This document shows positions 22,521 to 33,505 of a stretch of DNA of 64,000 bases, piece after piece (positions within the stretch are counted from its first letter, which is position 1; every line of letters starts with the position of its first letter). The stretch covers positions 31,429 through 95,428 of the forward strand of contig ARYC01000747.1 in NCBI GenBank assembly GCA_000711775.1, given 5' to 3'. The notes beneath the pieces were generated by a model, which was not told the origin of the DNA, did not search any database, and was given only the letters and a program-made list of their open reading frames with translations. The position numbers and the translations under genes were made by a program. Origin of the DNA: Oxytricha trifallax. Taxonomy: Eukaryota; Ciliophora; Spirotrichea; Sporadotrichida; Oxytrichidae.

Positions 22521-25500
22521 AATTAATTTTATAGGTAGAGTTAAACTAAGAATAATTTCTAGATAAAAACTATGAATATAACTATGATTATAACTATGAA
22601 TTTTACATATATAGTTTATAATTTACTTTTATTAAAGAAAAATTAAAGATATCAAACATTAATTTTATAAGAATGAAATATATTATTGAAGAAAATGTCT
22701 CATTATTTAATAAGTGAATTGACATAATTTCTTTTTTTGCATAAATACCAACAATTATTAATCATATCACAGTTAGCATAGAACAAATAATAGTAAGTAA
22801 TTCTTAAAGATAAGATGATAGAAGGAACAATAATAAATATAATTGCTACAATTTATAATAAAATGATATGGAACAGTTAGCAGTCATTTATGATTCCATT
22901 ACATTTATCAACCTCATAAAACTACTAAACTTAGTTCTTAAGTATTATTTTGAAATAATTACAAGTTGCTTTGATTAATAATAGATTATTATAGGGCTGT
23001 CTACAATAGAATCTGTCCTATGCTTTGAAGACAACATATTAGAAGCCATCCTATTCATAGTGTTGTTTCCTTGAAGGAGGAGAAGATCTGAAGATCATTC
23101 GTAAAATATAAATTGCTGATATGTCTGGAAAACAAGCCGATAATTCACTAATGTAAGATAGTCTACCCACTCACTTGCTAATTTAAATATAATTAATTTT
23201 GTAGGAGCATTATAATCTTGTATATTAAAGATAATAAGAAGGATACACGATTCAAATGGTAATTTGTTAATTATATACAAATGCTATGTTGATATTTAAT
23301 CAATTAATCTATCAATTTTGCATAGTAAATTAAATTATATGAACATTTAAAGTGATAAAACAATAAATTATTGTTTAAATGAATGAATTGATATATTATA
23401 TTCACAATGAAAAAAATCTCTTGAATTGATGTTAATGATATTAATCTAAACGATTTATATTTTTAATTTCCCTCTTCTTTGAGCAATATACTTGATTACT
23501 GTTGGCAAACAAAAATCAGCTCGTTACTATTATTGAATTACGAAAGATAAATTGATTAATGCATTTGTAGTTAGATAGCCTTAGATTATTAAATATTTGC
23601 ATTTATTATATTAAAACTGATAATCATAATTCTAATAATAAAAGGGAATATGAAATTCAATTATTAATAAAAAAAATTAGATATTTGGTTATGAAAAAGC
23701 TTATTAATCACATAAAATCCTATTTAATCACTTAAATTACATTAAATCTTTCAATTAAGAAGGAATAATCATATTTAAATTCCTTTTCAAATAAGAATTG
23801 TATATGATGTTTGCACAGCTAGGATTTTTCCTTTTTGTTTTTCTATATTAATTACACTTGACGTATTGTCTAAATGTTTAAATAGTTATACTCTTAAGTG
23901 ATAGTAAGTAATCAAAGTAAAGGTCAAATTAATCAAGTCAAATTACTATAATATGAAATAAAAATAACATTAACAAATTTGCAGTAAATTGTATAACAAA
24001 AATTTAAATGAGAATTTATGTTGATAAATATTAGTATTTTATTCATGCTTGCGTATTAATTCTAACTATAAAAAGTAAATAAGGAAGAACTTAGATATTT
24101 TTTATTTTGTCTCTTAGCATTTTCTATAGTGTCTTGATTTTTAAAATGATTTAATAGCTCTAAAAAATATTAATAATATTTTAGTATTTTAATGTTACTT
24201 ACTATTGTAAAATAAAAAGAAAAGATTTGTTTGGCATCTTCTTGAAGTTAATAAAGATTGTACAAATCAAACATTCTTTCTTTTTCTTATATATAAATCA
24301 GTGTATCTCAAACTAATTTTATGCCAATTCTAAAATGTTTTTCTTCAAGAGTAACTCATTTCTTGCTCTGCTGAAATTACATAAAAGATAAGCTACAGAC
24401 TGAGTTAAAAATATACTCCCCTTGCAAATATGGATTTTTATATTTATTAATATCCCCAGCCAGCTCGAATTTTTATGATTTGCATATTTTTATCTGCTGA
24501 ATCAGTTTTTAAATGCTTCGCTACTTTCACTTTTTATAAGGGAAACATTAATATATGCTAGAACTAAATAAATAAAACAAAACTAAAAATATAGTAAGAT
24601 AACTCTGATGTTGATTTATTAAAGTATAACTAATAATTTTTCCAGTTGAATTATATAATGTAACTTTATCCTCGCATAATTTAAGCAATTAGATAAAAAT
24701 AATATTAAAAATTAAATTACTAAAAAAGCTATATCCTATTTTTAATAACAAAAAGAGAGAAATTTATATAAAGAGAACAATCCTTTTAAATCAATGAATT
24801 AGAAAAATTAGTTAATAGACTGTTTATCTTTTTAGATTCATTAATTATTGAAGTACTTTCTATAAACTCAAAATTAAAATGGCTAAATCTTCCTTTATAT
24901 ATTAATTATAGAGAAAAAACAAAATTATATATTCTTAACTTTCAAAAATCGTAATTAAATTAGATATTGGAGAAACGAACTAAATTAAATTATAATTTAT
25001 ATTCTTATATTTTCTCATACTAATTTAACTGATCTCAATAATCAAAGGCAATATAAATGAAATGATCTTAGAATAAAATAAACATTTTAAACCGTTAAAT
25101 TAGTCAAATTATATTTCTTTTAAATAAGCAAAATTGTAAGAATTTGTTTATATTCATGGAATATTTACTCATTTATATTAAGAATATGAATAAAATAAAT
25201 CAGTTAAACCTTATGCTCATTCTCATTAGAATTTGTTTTTATCATAATTTTCTACTTAGTTCCATTAGGCTTCGTATCACTATGAAGAATCTCTACTTCC
25301 AGCTCCCTTGCTTTAACCAATTGTGACAATTGTCCAATCTTATAAAGAGAAAAGTTGCTTCAAGTCATACATTTCAAGGTAAAAACAAACACACAGAAAA
25401 GAGGGTGAAGTTTGCATGCTAGAAGTGTCATTTATTCAGGAGAACGACTAAATAGAACTTAATTTTGATATTTATTTACAAACCTTATAATATTTGTTTC

Positions 25501-25640
25501 AAATGACGCCAATTAAATTTCGCACAATAGCTTAATTTTTAATAAAATTATATTTATCAAATTAGAAAGTTACTAAGTTAATGCTATATTTCAATATATT
25601 AACAATAAAAAAAAATTTAACATTTAAATTGAATAAAACA
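22521..25640. other. AT-rich DNA, no gene supported
   Basis: About 3.1 kb of AT-rich sequence. Short frames such as 23,095-23,280 lack protein-like composition. Nothing structured was noticed. Confidence 0.5.
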
Positions 25641-25856
25641 TTATTAAATTAGAAGTTAACTTGTGAGATGTGCGACTTAACTCACAAGGATAACCTAATT
25701 TAACTTATTTAACAGGACTTCTTTTAAGATCCTGAAGGGAGTTTTGAGATTGCTTACAATCAATGTCTGTCTGATTTCAGCAGACAATTTTCTTCACTAA
25801 ACTTACAAGGTGGAGAATAAACACCCAAACAAGTAGAGCAAGATAACTTACAAATT

Positions 25857-27141
25857 ATGTTCGACAAAGAGATTCCTATCGATGAAGAATCTTTTGAGTA
25901 CAACTACGAATGGGAAGAAGGTGACGAAGATCCCCCCTAGACATCTATGTTAGACTTAACATACCCTTCCCAATTAACTACATCATTGCAAAGAATAAAG
26001 AGAAACTAGTTCTTCAAGATTCCGATGATTGGAGTGATGAAGAAGATGATTGCTCATTTGACAGCCAAGATTAAACACCTAACTTTGAGTTCATGCCTCA
26101 TTACTACTCTCACATAAGTCATGACGTACCTACTAAATACATTGAACTTAAAGAAGTACAAATTCAATAGTAGATAAATCAACTTCAAAAGGAGAAACTT
26201 GAGTTCCATAAGCTTAAACAATAACAACTCAACAAAGTTTAACAAAGAATTAAACAAAAGGAAAGAAACAAACAACCATATAACAAGAGATTCTACAACT
26301 CAGGTAGAACAGAAAACTCCTAAAATAAATGTCCCCTTCCCATCACCCCCAAACAAGACCAACTAAACCCCATCTCTATACTAAATATAGATGACCAATC
26401 TATAAACTCGGGTAAAATCAAATCGCACATAATAAATACCCCAAAAGAAGAAATACTCAAAAAACAGTCTAGTAATGTACACACAAAATGGAAATAATTC
26501 AAAGCGAGTTAGATCATACCAAAAAAAGCTAAGACCACATTTAAGAGGCATTTTCAAGCTTTTCACTATTAAATAGTGATCAGACATCTTTCTTAGATAT
26601 CTAACTTTGCACTACTAATACGTCAAACACCGGTATACACCTAAATTCTGATCAGATTCTGGCCAGAAACTACATACCCCAACATATACCAAAGATAGTT
26701 AAATAGTAACCTCATAAGTTATATCATAGACTATTAAATAATGAATATGAGAAAATTTCTATCAGTAATGAGAGAATTATAAGTTTGGCAAAAATAATTA
26801 TAATCCATGTCAAAAGCTATCACCTTACCTCAGGCATAGTAGACATATTCCAATCCGATATTGAGAATATCAGATCAATGATTAACGTTTGGAAAAGGGT
26901 AATGATAAAAACCACCTACAGAAAATTCCAACTCAGAGAAGAGACGAAACATTACTTTGAAACCCATCCATGATACTTCAATATTACCCACTCTGAACAC
27001 ACAAGTAAACAGGAATGGAATTTGAATCCTTAAGAGACAAGATACTAAAAGAAAAAGAAAACAAAGTACAAGAAAATATACAGAGAAGTTAAGTCTCAAG
27101 AAAAAGACTAGATGTCCAGATAGTTGACAAAAACTAATTGA
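25857..27141 (+). CDS. LINE ORF1/Gag-like protein (frame-broken)
   Basis: ATG 25857 begins an acidic N-terminus (EIPIDEESFEYNYEWEEGDE). A single-base change in the C run at about 25935 shifts the frame, which resumes as DSDDWSDEEDDCSFDSQD, a coiled coil (EVQIQQQINQLQKEKLEFHK) and a long Lys/Gln-rich region. A second segment (SYHLTSGIVDIFQSDIENIR) ends in a basic tail (QKKKKTKYKKIYREVKSQEK) at TGA 27139. The acidic N-terminus, coiled coil and basic tail match the gene at 62.9-64 kb. Both are followed by a GC-rich hairpin and (TTA)n, as expected of a retrotransposon 3' end. No ORF2 follows. Confidence 0.55.
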
Positions 27142-27159
27142 AAGAGCTTGACCCTTATA

Positions 27160-27245
27160 TATATATATATATATATTAACATATATTTAAGATCGGGAGT
27201 CCCCAGAGACCTCAATGTGATCACATTATTATTATTATTATATTG
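27160..27245 (+). repeat. (TA)n, GC-rich element and (TTA)n tail
   Basis: (TA)n at 27160-27178, then GATCGGGAGTCCCCAGAG, then (ATT)n to 27245. The order matches the 3' end of the 62.8-kb retroelement and suggests a LINE-type tail. Confidence 0.5.
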
Positions 27246-28560
27246 AATAAAATCCTCTTCTTTATTTTACACACTTTAAGTCATTAAAATTTTTGACCAC
27301 AATAGTCCTGATTAATTTTTAGAATACTCTAAATTCATAAAATTATTATACAGATTATGCAATATCAAATCGGGGTTTTTTGAAATAAGTTAAAATAAAA
27401 AATAATTAAATGATTATATAGAAAAAAAATTTGCAAAATAACTTAAAACATAATGTTTATATTATAAAGAGTAAGTAAATTTACCAATGAAAATTTAAAT
27501 TTTGCCATTAACGCTTTATCAAGCTTAAATCAACACATTAAGAATTCACTATGATAAGTTTATTAAATATTAATAATTATTTGCTTAAATTTCAAAAGAT
27601 TTAAATAGGAATCAAATTATAAGAAAATAATATAAATGAATAAAATTAGACGTTGAATAAGTGCGAGGTATATTGGCTCTCTTCACAAGGAAAGCATTTA
27701 TAATTTTGCTCTTTTAAAATGAAAATTTTATAAAATATAGCAGATTAATGAAAGAATATAGATAAATATTAAATGACCATTTTATATAGTTAATCTAAAT
27801 AAAATTTATATAAATAAGTCTAAGTTTAATTGAAATACTAAATTTGTTTTTAAAAATCAGATCCATATGGAGCTCAAGCAACGCTACGATGAAGAAGTTA
27901 AATGCAATTGAGAAAAGATATTAAGGACGACAACCCAGTTGAGAAACCTGAAAACTTTAGCTCATCCTAACTGCAAATTAAAAGCTAATAAATACAAAAT
28001 GAATTAAACTAATTATTATCATTAAATTGATTAAGTAAGTAATTTATTTAATCCTTCATTATATTTTTATATCTTCATATATTAATATTAATTTCAGCAC
28101 ATCATTTAGTATTTAACGATTTTAAATAGCTTGGTGTTATCCTGAAACACCTATAATGTTAATTAGTTATTTATCTATTTTAAAAATAATCTTCTAAAGA
28201 TTTCTACTCCACCAACATAACTGTGAATAGACTCCTCTCAACTACTGATTCATACAATTATAGTAATTCTCGCTTTAATATTCTATATCATAATAGTAAG
28301 GCAAATTCATTATGAAATATTTAGCATCACTCATGAATATTTAAAAAACAATAGATTAACTTTCTTCCTTTAAAACATGCGTTTATTAGTATTATGAGTT
28401 TAATTCCCTTGAATACTTAAAACAAACATTGCTTTTCTCATGGCTTTTAAATTTGAATTAATTATATCACCATTTGGTAGTAAATATTGTATTAACAGTT
28501 CTTAATAGAGACAATCAAATATACTGAGCAAACAAATTTATGAGAAGCCCTATAAATATT
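27246..28560. other. AT-rich DNA with one small coding-like patch
   Basis: A less AT-rich patch at 27,866-28,030 (plus) reads MELKQRYDEEVK then, in another frame, DIKDDNPVEKPENFSSS. It could be a small macronuclear-destined segment. Otherwise nothing. Confidence 0.3.
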
Positions 28561-28604
28561 TATGAAAATTGAAGGAAAATTTGTAAGTTGATATAATTAA
28601 TATG

Positions 28605-29640
28605 TCAATTAAATAAAAATTCTTCAACTTCAATTTCTAGTTATTCCAAAGATGGAACAGAGTTTAAGTCACTAGAATTATAACTAATAATTTTTGTTTC
28701 ATTTTTATCAAGCAATTTATCTCTTCTAACATAAGAAGCCAATTCCCCCATGTCCCTGCATTTTTAAGTTAGCTTTTTAAATTTGCTACCTATAATCATT
28801 TCATTTGCAATGACAATAATAGAGAAGATGTCTTATCTAACATCATCTTTATAGATATCAGGAAGATCTGCAAAGGGCTAGTAAAATGTCACAGGGAGTG
28901 AAGTTACTTGCTAAATAAGGCTTATTTAAGAAGAGTGCCTGTATTATGATAAGTGCAATTTCCTTTATTTATTCAAATTAACTTTGAAACTTTTAGGAGT
29001 TATGAACCTATGTACTATACCCAAACTGTGTAATTCCCTAACTGAAGCTATTACGTATAAGAGATATTATTTCTTTTCATTATTGCTGCATATTCCTATA
29101 ATACAATCATGTAAAGTTTAATCGAAGTAATGTCTTTTTAAGTATAATGCTTCATCATCGACTCGGATTGCTTGCAAGTTGTCTTAGTACTTAAACTCAT
29201 CCTTGTAATGAAGCAAGTCCAATATTTTAAACTCATTCCAGAGGAAAGAAGTTTTGTCAAGCTTTTTTTTCAAGTCATCAAATGTATAAGTAGAGCTTGA
29301 TCCTTCAATGGAATTACACTTAAGTTAATTCTGAACTATCATTCCGTACTTATTAGCTGTCTCGATTATCATAGTTATTTCATACTTAATTTAGTGATGA
29401 AGATTGACATTATTGACTATTCTGGCATTTTCATACTTTTGTTTTATTATTTGTTAGGGCTTTGACAAAATAGTATCGATATACTAAATACTTGAGCAGT
29501 CATCTTCTAGTTATATAACCTTTGAGTCTTCTAAATACAGGCTACATACTTAAGACTTCTATTCATTTTGGTTTTATTAAACTTATTGTTAGTTGATTTA
29601 ATTTCCTTGAGATAAAATTCTTTCTATTATTTTACCACCT
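28605..29640 (-). CDS. Kinase-like protein of the TBE-like element (pseudokinase)
   Basis: About 340 codons without TGA end at 28605. The kinase C-lobe is recognisable by alignment with the TBE 57-kDa protein: VRELHSLGIVHRFITPKSF (HRD changed to HRF) and a loop FADLPDIYKDDVRQDIFSI matching the WDVWAV segment. The DFN/DFG metal site is absent, so catalysis is unlikely. The N-terminal part is Gln-rich and has no C2H2 fingers. Start uncertain: ATG 29671 is one candidate but lies in a different frame across an A run. Confidence 0.7.
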
Positions 29641-30802
29641 ACAACAATAAACAAAGATTTTTTTTTACCATTTAAGGGTAACCTGATTATTCAAGTGTTG
29701 ATAGATCATGGGAACTCAAATGTATTAAGAGAAAAAATTTTGTTTTGAAAACTTTTTACTTGTTATTTTACTGCAAACAAGACACTTATAAACCCCTCCT
29801 TTTTAACTGAATAAATTTACCATCATTTCAGTTGTGTGTCATTTAGTGTCTCTTGAGTTCAACTGCTGTGTAAACTTGATTGCATAACTAGCATATATAA
29901 AGAGTTTTAGGCTTTTTAGATTTATTGTTTGCTCGTGCTGACCTCCTTGCTTACCAACTTATGTAATATTCTAAATACTTTTGATCAGACTTCTTTACCA
30001 GTGTACTTTAAGGGGGCAAAAAAGGGGGCTCAATTAAATTTAAATTTTAATTATTTCATTAAATTTTTACTCAATATTTCATGACTATAATCAGTGCATG
30101 AAGAGAGTGAAGATGATTATTTTCTCATATTTAATACTTAAAATGTAATTTATTAAAATATGATAATATTAAGATAATCACATCCCTAAAAGTTAAGGGG
30201 AAATAAAACTTTCACAAATTATATTTATGTCAACACAAGAATTATATTTATGTATGTCAGTTGGCGTCAAAGGTCATTGTTAATGATTAATATTGCACTA
30301 TCAGTTGGCGCCTATAAAAATGTCAGAGTGCGCTGGGTAAGTGAACTTCAATGTTTTAATTTATAATCTCAGTAATACATAAATAAATTTTAGATTTATA
30401 GTCTAACCTATTTTATCAATCTAACTTGCATAAAGTTTAAATCATAAAATCATAATGAATTAGGGTTAAATTCTATTTAATTTTAATTATGTAAACTTAC
30501 ATAAATAGAACCAATTAAAATTTGTATTTATGTTAATATACATAAATAAACCAATACAATTTAAAGTTATTAAAACCTATTAATTAGTTGGTAAGCTTTA
30601 GTTTATAGTTATTAAATAGCATGAACATAAATTAAAATCGAGAGGGAAATTAATCAAATATCACGAACATAAAATAGTCGAACTCTCGATGGGAGTCTTA
30701 ACACAAAATCTGACTGGTACAATCACTTAAAATATTCACGTAAATATTTATGTCTTAACAAATATAATTGGTTATCACTTACCAAGCTATAAGAAAACAA
30801 GC

Positions 30803-31390
30803 ATGAGATTCATAAAAGATGTGTTGACCTCAAGAAAAGAGCTACTTAAATCGGCAGATGTCATTTATGTGAACGTACCTTATTATCCTGAATTGGGGGT
30901 CCTGAACATATTTAATTATGTCAAAGACGATGAGGTGGTAAATTGATACCTTGTGTCTATGATAGTCCAAAGGACCTCCCTGATAAGCATTTATTTTATG
31001 GGGTTTTGGGAACTCTTAAAAATGAGTGGTTGACATAAATAGTTAAGTCTTAGCAAACTTAAAGAAATTAACCTAAAGACGAATAACAATTAGGGGAGAC
31101 CATAGAGATAAGTTAGGAGTTCCTCAAAGAGATTTAATCCATTCCACATTTCTCTCGTAAGTATACATAAATATTAATGTTTTGAACGAAAAGGAAAAGC
31201 ACTTTCGTTGCTTAAGCAGAAAGCTCAGGGTAGAAAATAACCAAAGAAAAGAATGAGATACGAAATATCAGGGTATGAAGAAGAACAGAAATAAGGCAAA
31301 TAAATCATGTAGACATAATCAATTATGTCCTTCAGAGAAGAAAATGCTATCATGAAAAGTCCTCCTGGGAAAAGGCTTTAATTGTATTGA
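30803..31390 (+). CDS. 22-kDa homologue of the TBE-like element, 37-nt intron
   Basis: From ATG 30803: FIKDVLTSRKELLKSADV, VNVPYYPELGVLNIFNYV (TBE: IPNYPEISVTNLYDDAM), LPDKHLFYGVLGTLKNEW (TBE: LPERNYFFGILATIKGDY), EISQEFLKEIQSIPHFS. A GTAAGT...AAAAG intron (31157-31193, 37 nt) joins RKALSLLKQKAQGRKQPKK in phase, at the same place as the TBE introns. It ends at TGA 31388. One TGA and a frame change near 30945 interrupt exon 1. Plus strand, convergent with the transposase (60-bp gap). Confidence 0.7.
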
Positions 31391-31451
31391 TTTTTTAAAG
31401 ACTTAATTAAAATAAAAATTTATGTTAATGTAAAAGTAATTAAGTTTAAAA

Positions 31452-32483
31452 TCAAACTTGTAACTTAAGTTAATTAAAACAAAATTTCTCACTGTTTACA
31501 CAACCATTTATGTTAATATTTAGTATTGAGTCTTTAACAATTTAAAAGTGCTTTAGATTTGACAATTTAAACTAAAGTTTAATAAGTTCTCTTTTATAAA
31601 ATTTTTTTACTCTAGAAAAAATGTTTTCAATACAATTATATTTCGATGAATAAGCCGCATTAAACAATAGGGTCCGACCATTTTCTTAAACAACTTATTT
31701 TAGTATTTTAGAGTGGTGAGCTCTAAGATTATCAAGAAATATTGTTAGGTTTTTTCCTTTATATCTTTAATCAAGGTCTTGTAAAACTTAAAGTAAATCA
31801 TTTGTTTTTATTGATTTAAGCTGTATTCTAAAACAATCTAAACCATACTTAGCACTTATTATCACAACAGCAGCTAATGTATCTAAGTTAACTCCCCCCC
31901 CTTTTTTAACACTTAATTATTGTATTTATGGGCCCATGATTTGTAAGTAATTGAGTGAGGCTTAAATATTTTCTCATCAAGATAAACAATATTTTAACCA
32001 TTTTCTAAAATCCTCTTTTATTCATTATAAACTCTTCTCAAGTCTAATTTTATTTATTATTTTTTTAGATCACTTATATTATTGTTTGTTCAAGTAGGCT
32101 TATACTTAATACCATTCTTTTTATAAAACGAGTACAAACTAGATGTTGAAATTTTTAATTCAGGAAATTATCTATGAAAAGTTATTGCCCTTTATTAAAC
32201 TGATAATAACTTTTGGTCTTTTAAGGTTTGATGAGATACCAATTAATTAAGCTGTTCTTAACTCATTTAGATTTTTCTATTTTTTACTTTTTGTTTATTT
32301 ATATCTGCACTTCTTATATTGTTTAATTCTGTTTTTATAAGTTTTTCTGAAAAATATGTGGCTAAGAAATTTTTTTAACAGTTGCATAAATTCTATTATT
32401 TTTTGAAAATATTTTTTTTTCAAAATCTTAGAAAACATATAAGCTCAGTTTAGTTTATTTAAGCATAATTTTTTTTTCTCCAT
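31452..32483 (-). pseudogene. DD34E transposase of the TBE-like element
   Basis: ATG 32483 to TGA 31452, 344 codons, like the TBE 42-kDa protein. The N-terminal block SVQQRAITFHRQFPELKIST aligns with TBE (SLDQRAIMFHRQFLELKIS). Catalytic residues are Asp in IVYLDEKIFKP, Asp in IFLDNLRAHHSK, and Glu in SSKYNCIENIF with 34 residues between the last two. Breaks: TGA near 32110 (YKPT*TNN) and a frame change at an eight-C run near 31,895. The triad survives, so the breaks may be recent. Confidence 0.8.
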
Positions 32484-32544
32484 CTTTATAAGTTTAATAA
32501 AGTAAATTAATTATATCAATTTACAAATTTTCCTTCAATTTTAA

Positions 32545-33321
32545 TAATTGATTATAATAACGACTACTAATAAGTTTGAAATAGCATCAGAGCATATTAA
32601 ATCTGGGGATTTATAGTTTTGTTACTATTCGTCAAAGGTTTATGATGTAAAGCTGTGACTTACTCTGATTTCAAAATAATTTCCACAAACTATAATCGAA
32701 ATTTTTATATCAGATCATCAGAAAAAAAAGGATTTCTTTAAATTCTTGACATCAGCCTAGGTATCCCGGCAACATATGAGGACGCCTGAGCCATTTGGAA
32801 CATCTTTCTTAGCAAGATCTTTCCTTTTAATTTGTAGTCGTATCTATTAAATGGATTTCCTCATTTATTCTATTTGAGTAGGGTTTTAATAATATAAAAG
32901 TCAAAGGTTATCATATGCATTTTTGGCATAAATTATTGAAGTCTAGAAGCTTAGTATAATCCATCATCATTACTTTGTTATAAATGTCATCACTATCATT
33001 CTCGAAATCACCATTGCCTTGACTTTTTATAGCTAAGTTTAGCAACCTCTTACATATCCAATGAACTTAAAGTTATAATAAATTTTGACTTCAGGTAAAC
33101 AACATTGAGCTTATATAATGGTGGAAGAAACTATTTAAGGGCGATGGAAACAATCGAAATACAAAAAAGCTTAAGTTTTAAATAATTAGTTAAATATTTA
33201 AGGCATTCTACTGATGATTATCAAAGTAATACAATATTTTAATTAAAATTAGTTAACCAAACTAATATTTCAAAATAAATTGAAGAATATTGAGGATATA
33301 TTTTTTTAATAAATTAATAAA
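32545..33321. other. AT-rich DNA with minus-strand coding remnants
   Basis: Minus-strand pieces such as NGDFENDSDDIYNKVMMMDY (about 32,935-33,050) look protein-like but are broken by TGA codons. Possible macronuclear-destined segments of an unknown gene. Confidence 0.3.
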
Positions 33322-33322
33322 T

Positions 33323-33505
33323 AACCCCATAGATCAATTAAGACATGAAGATTAAGGAAAATAAAAATTAAATTAAAAACTAATAATTATTGACTAATAT
33401 TAAATATAATTAGCCTAAACAATAAAAATGTACGCCAATAATAATAAATTTTTAATTTAATTGTTATTTTCCCCAATCTTAATGTCTTAATTGATCTATG
33501 GGGTT
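33323..33505. mobile_element. MITE copy 1, about 183 bp
   Basis: Terminal inverted repeats of about 65 bp begin AACCCCATAGATCAATTAAG at both ends. The inner part shares ATTAAATATAAT and GCCTAAA with the longer copy at 50.1 kb. No coding capacity. Confidence 0.75.

Larger units (their letters stand above)
28563..32544. mobile_element. Divergent TBE-like transposon without telomeric ends
   Basis: Terminal inverted repeats of about 36 bp (AAAATTGAAGGAAAATTTGT and onward) lie at 28565-28602 and 32503-32542, flanked by TA on both sides. Inside are a kinase-like gene (minus), a 22-kDa homologue (plus) and a DD34E transposase (minus), the same order and orientation as in TBEs, over the same 4.0-kb length. 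The proteins are far more diverged than those among TBE-1/2/3, the zinc fingers are missing, and the ends carry no C4A4. The genes carry frame breaks, so this copy is probably inactive. Confidence 0.85.

Noticed and set aside
26054-26587. Minus-strand hydrophobic frames over 60 codons
   Set aside because: Shadows of the Lys/Gln-rich ORF1-like gene on the plus strand.
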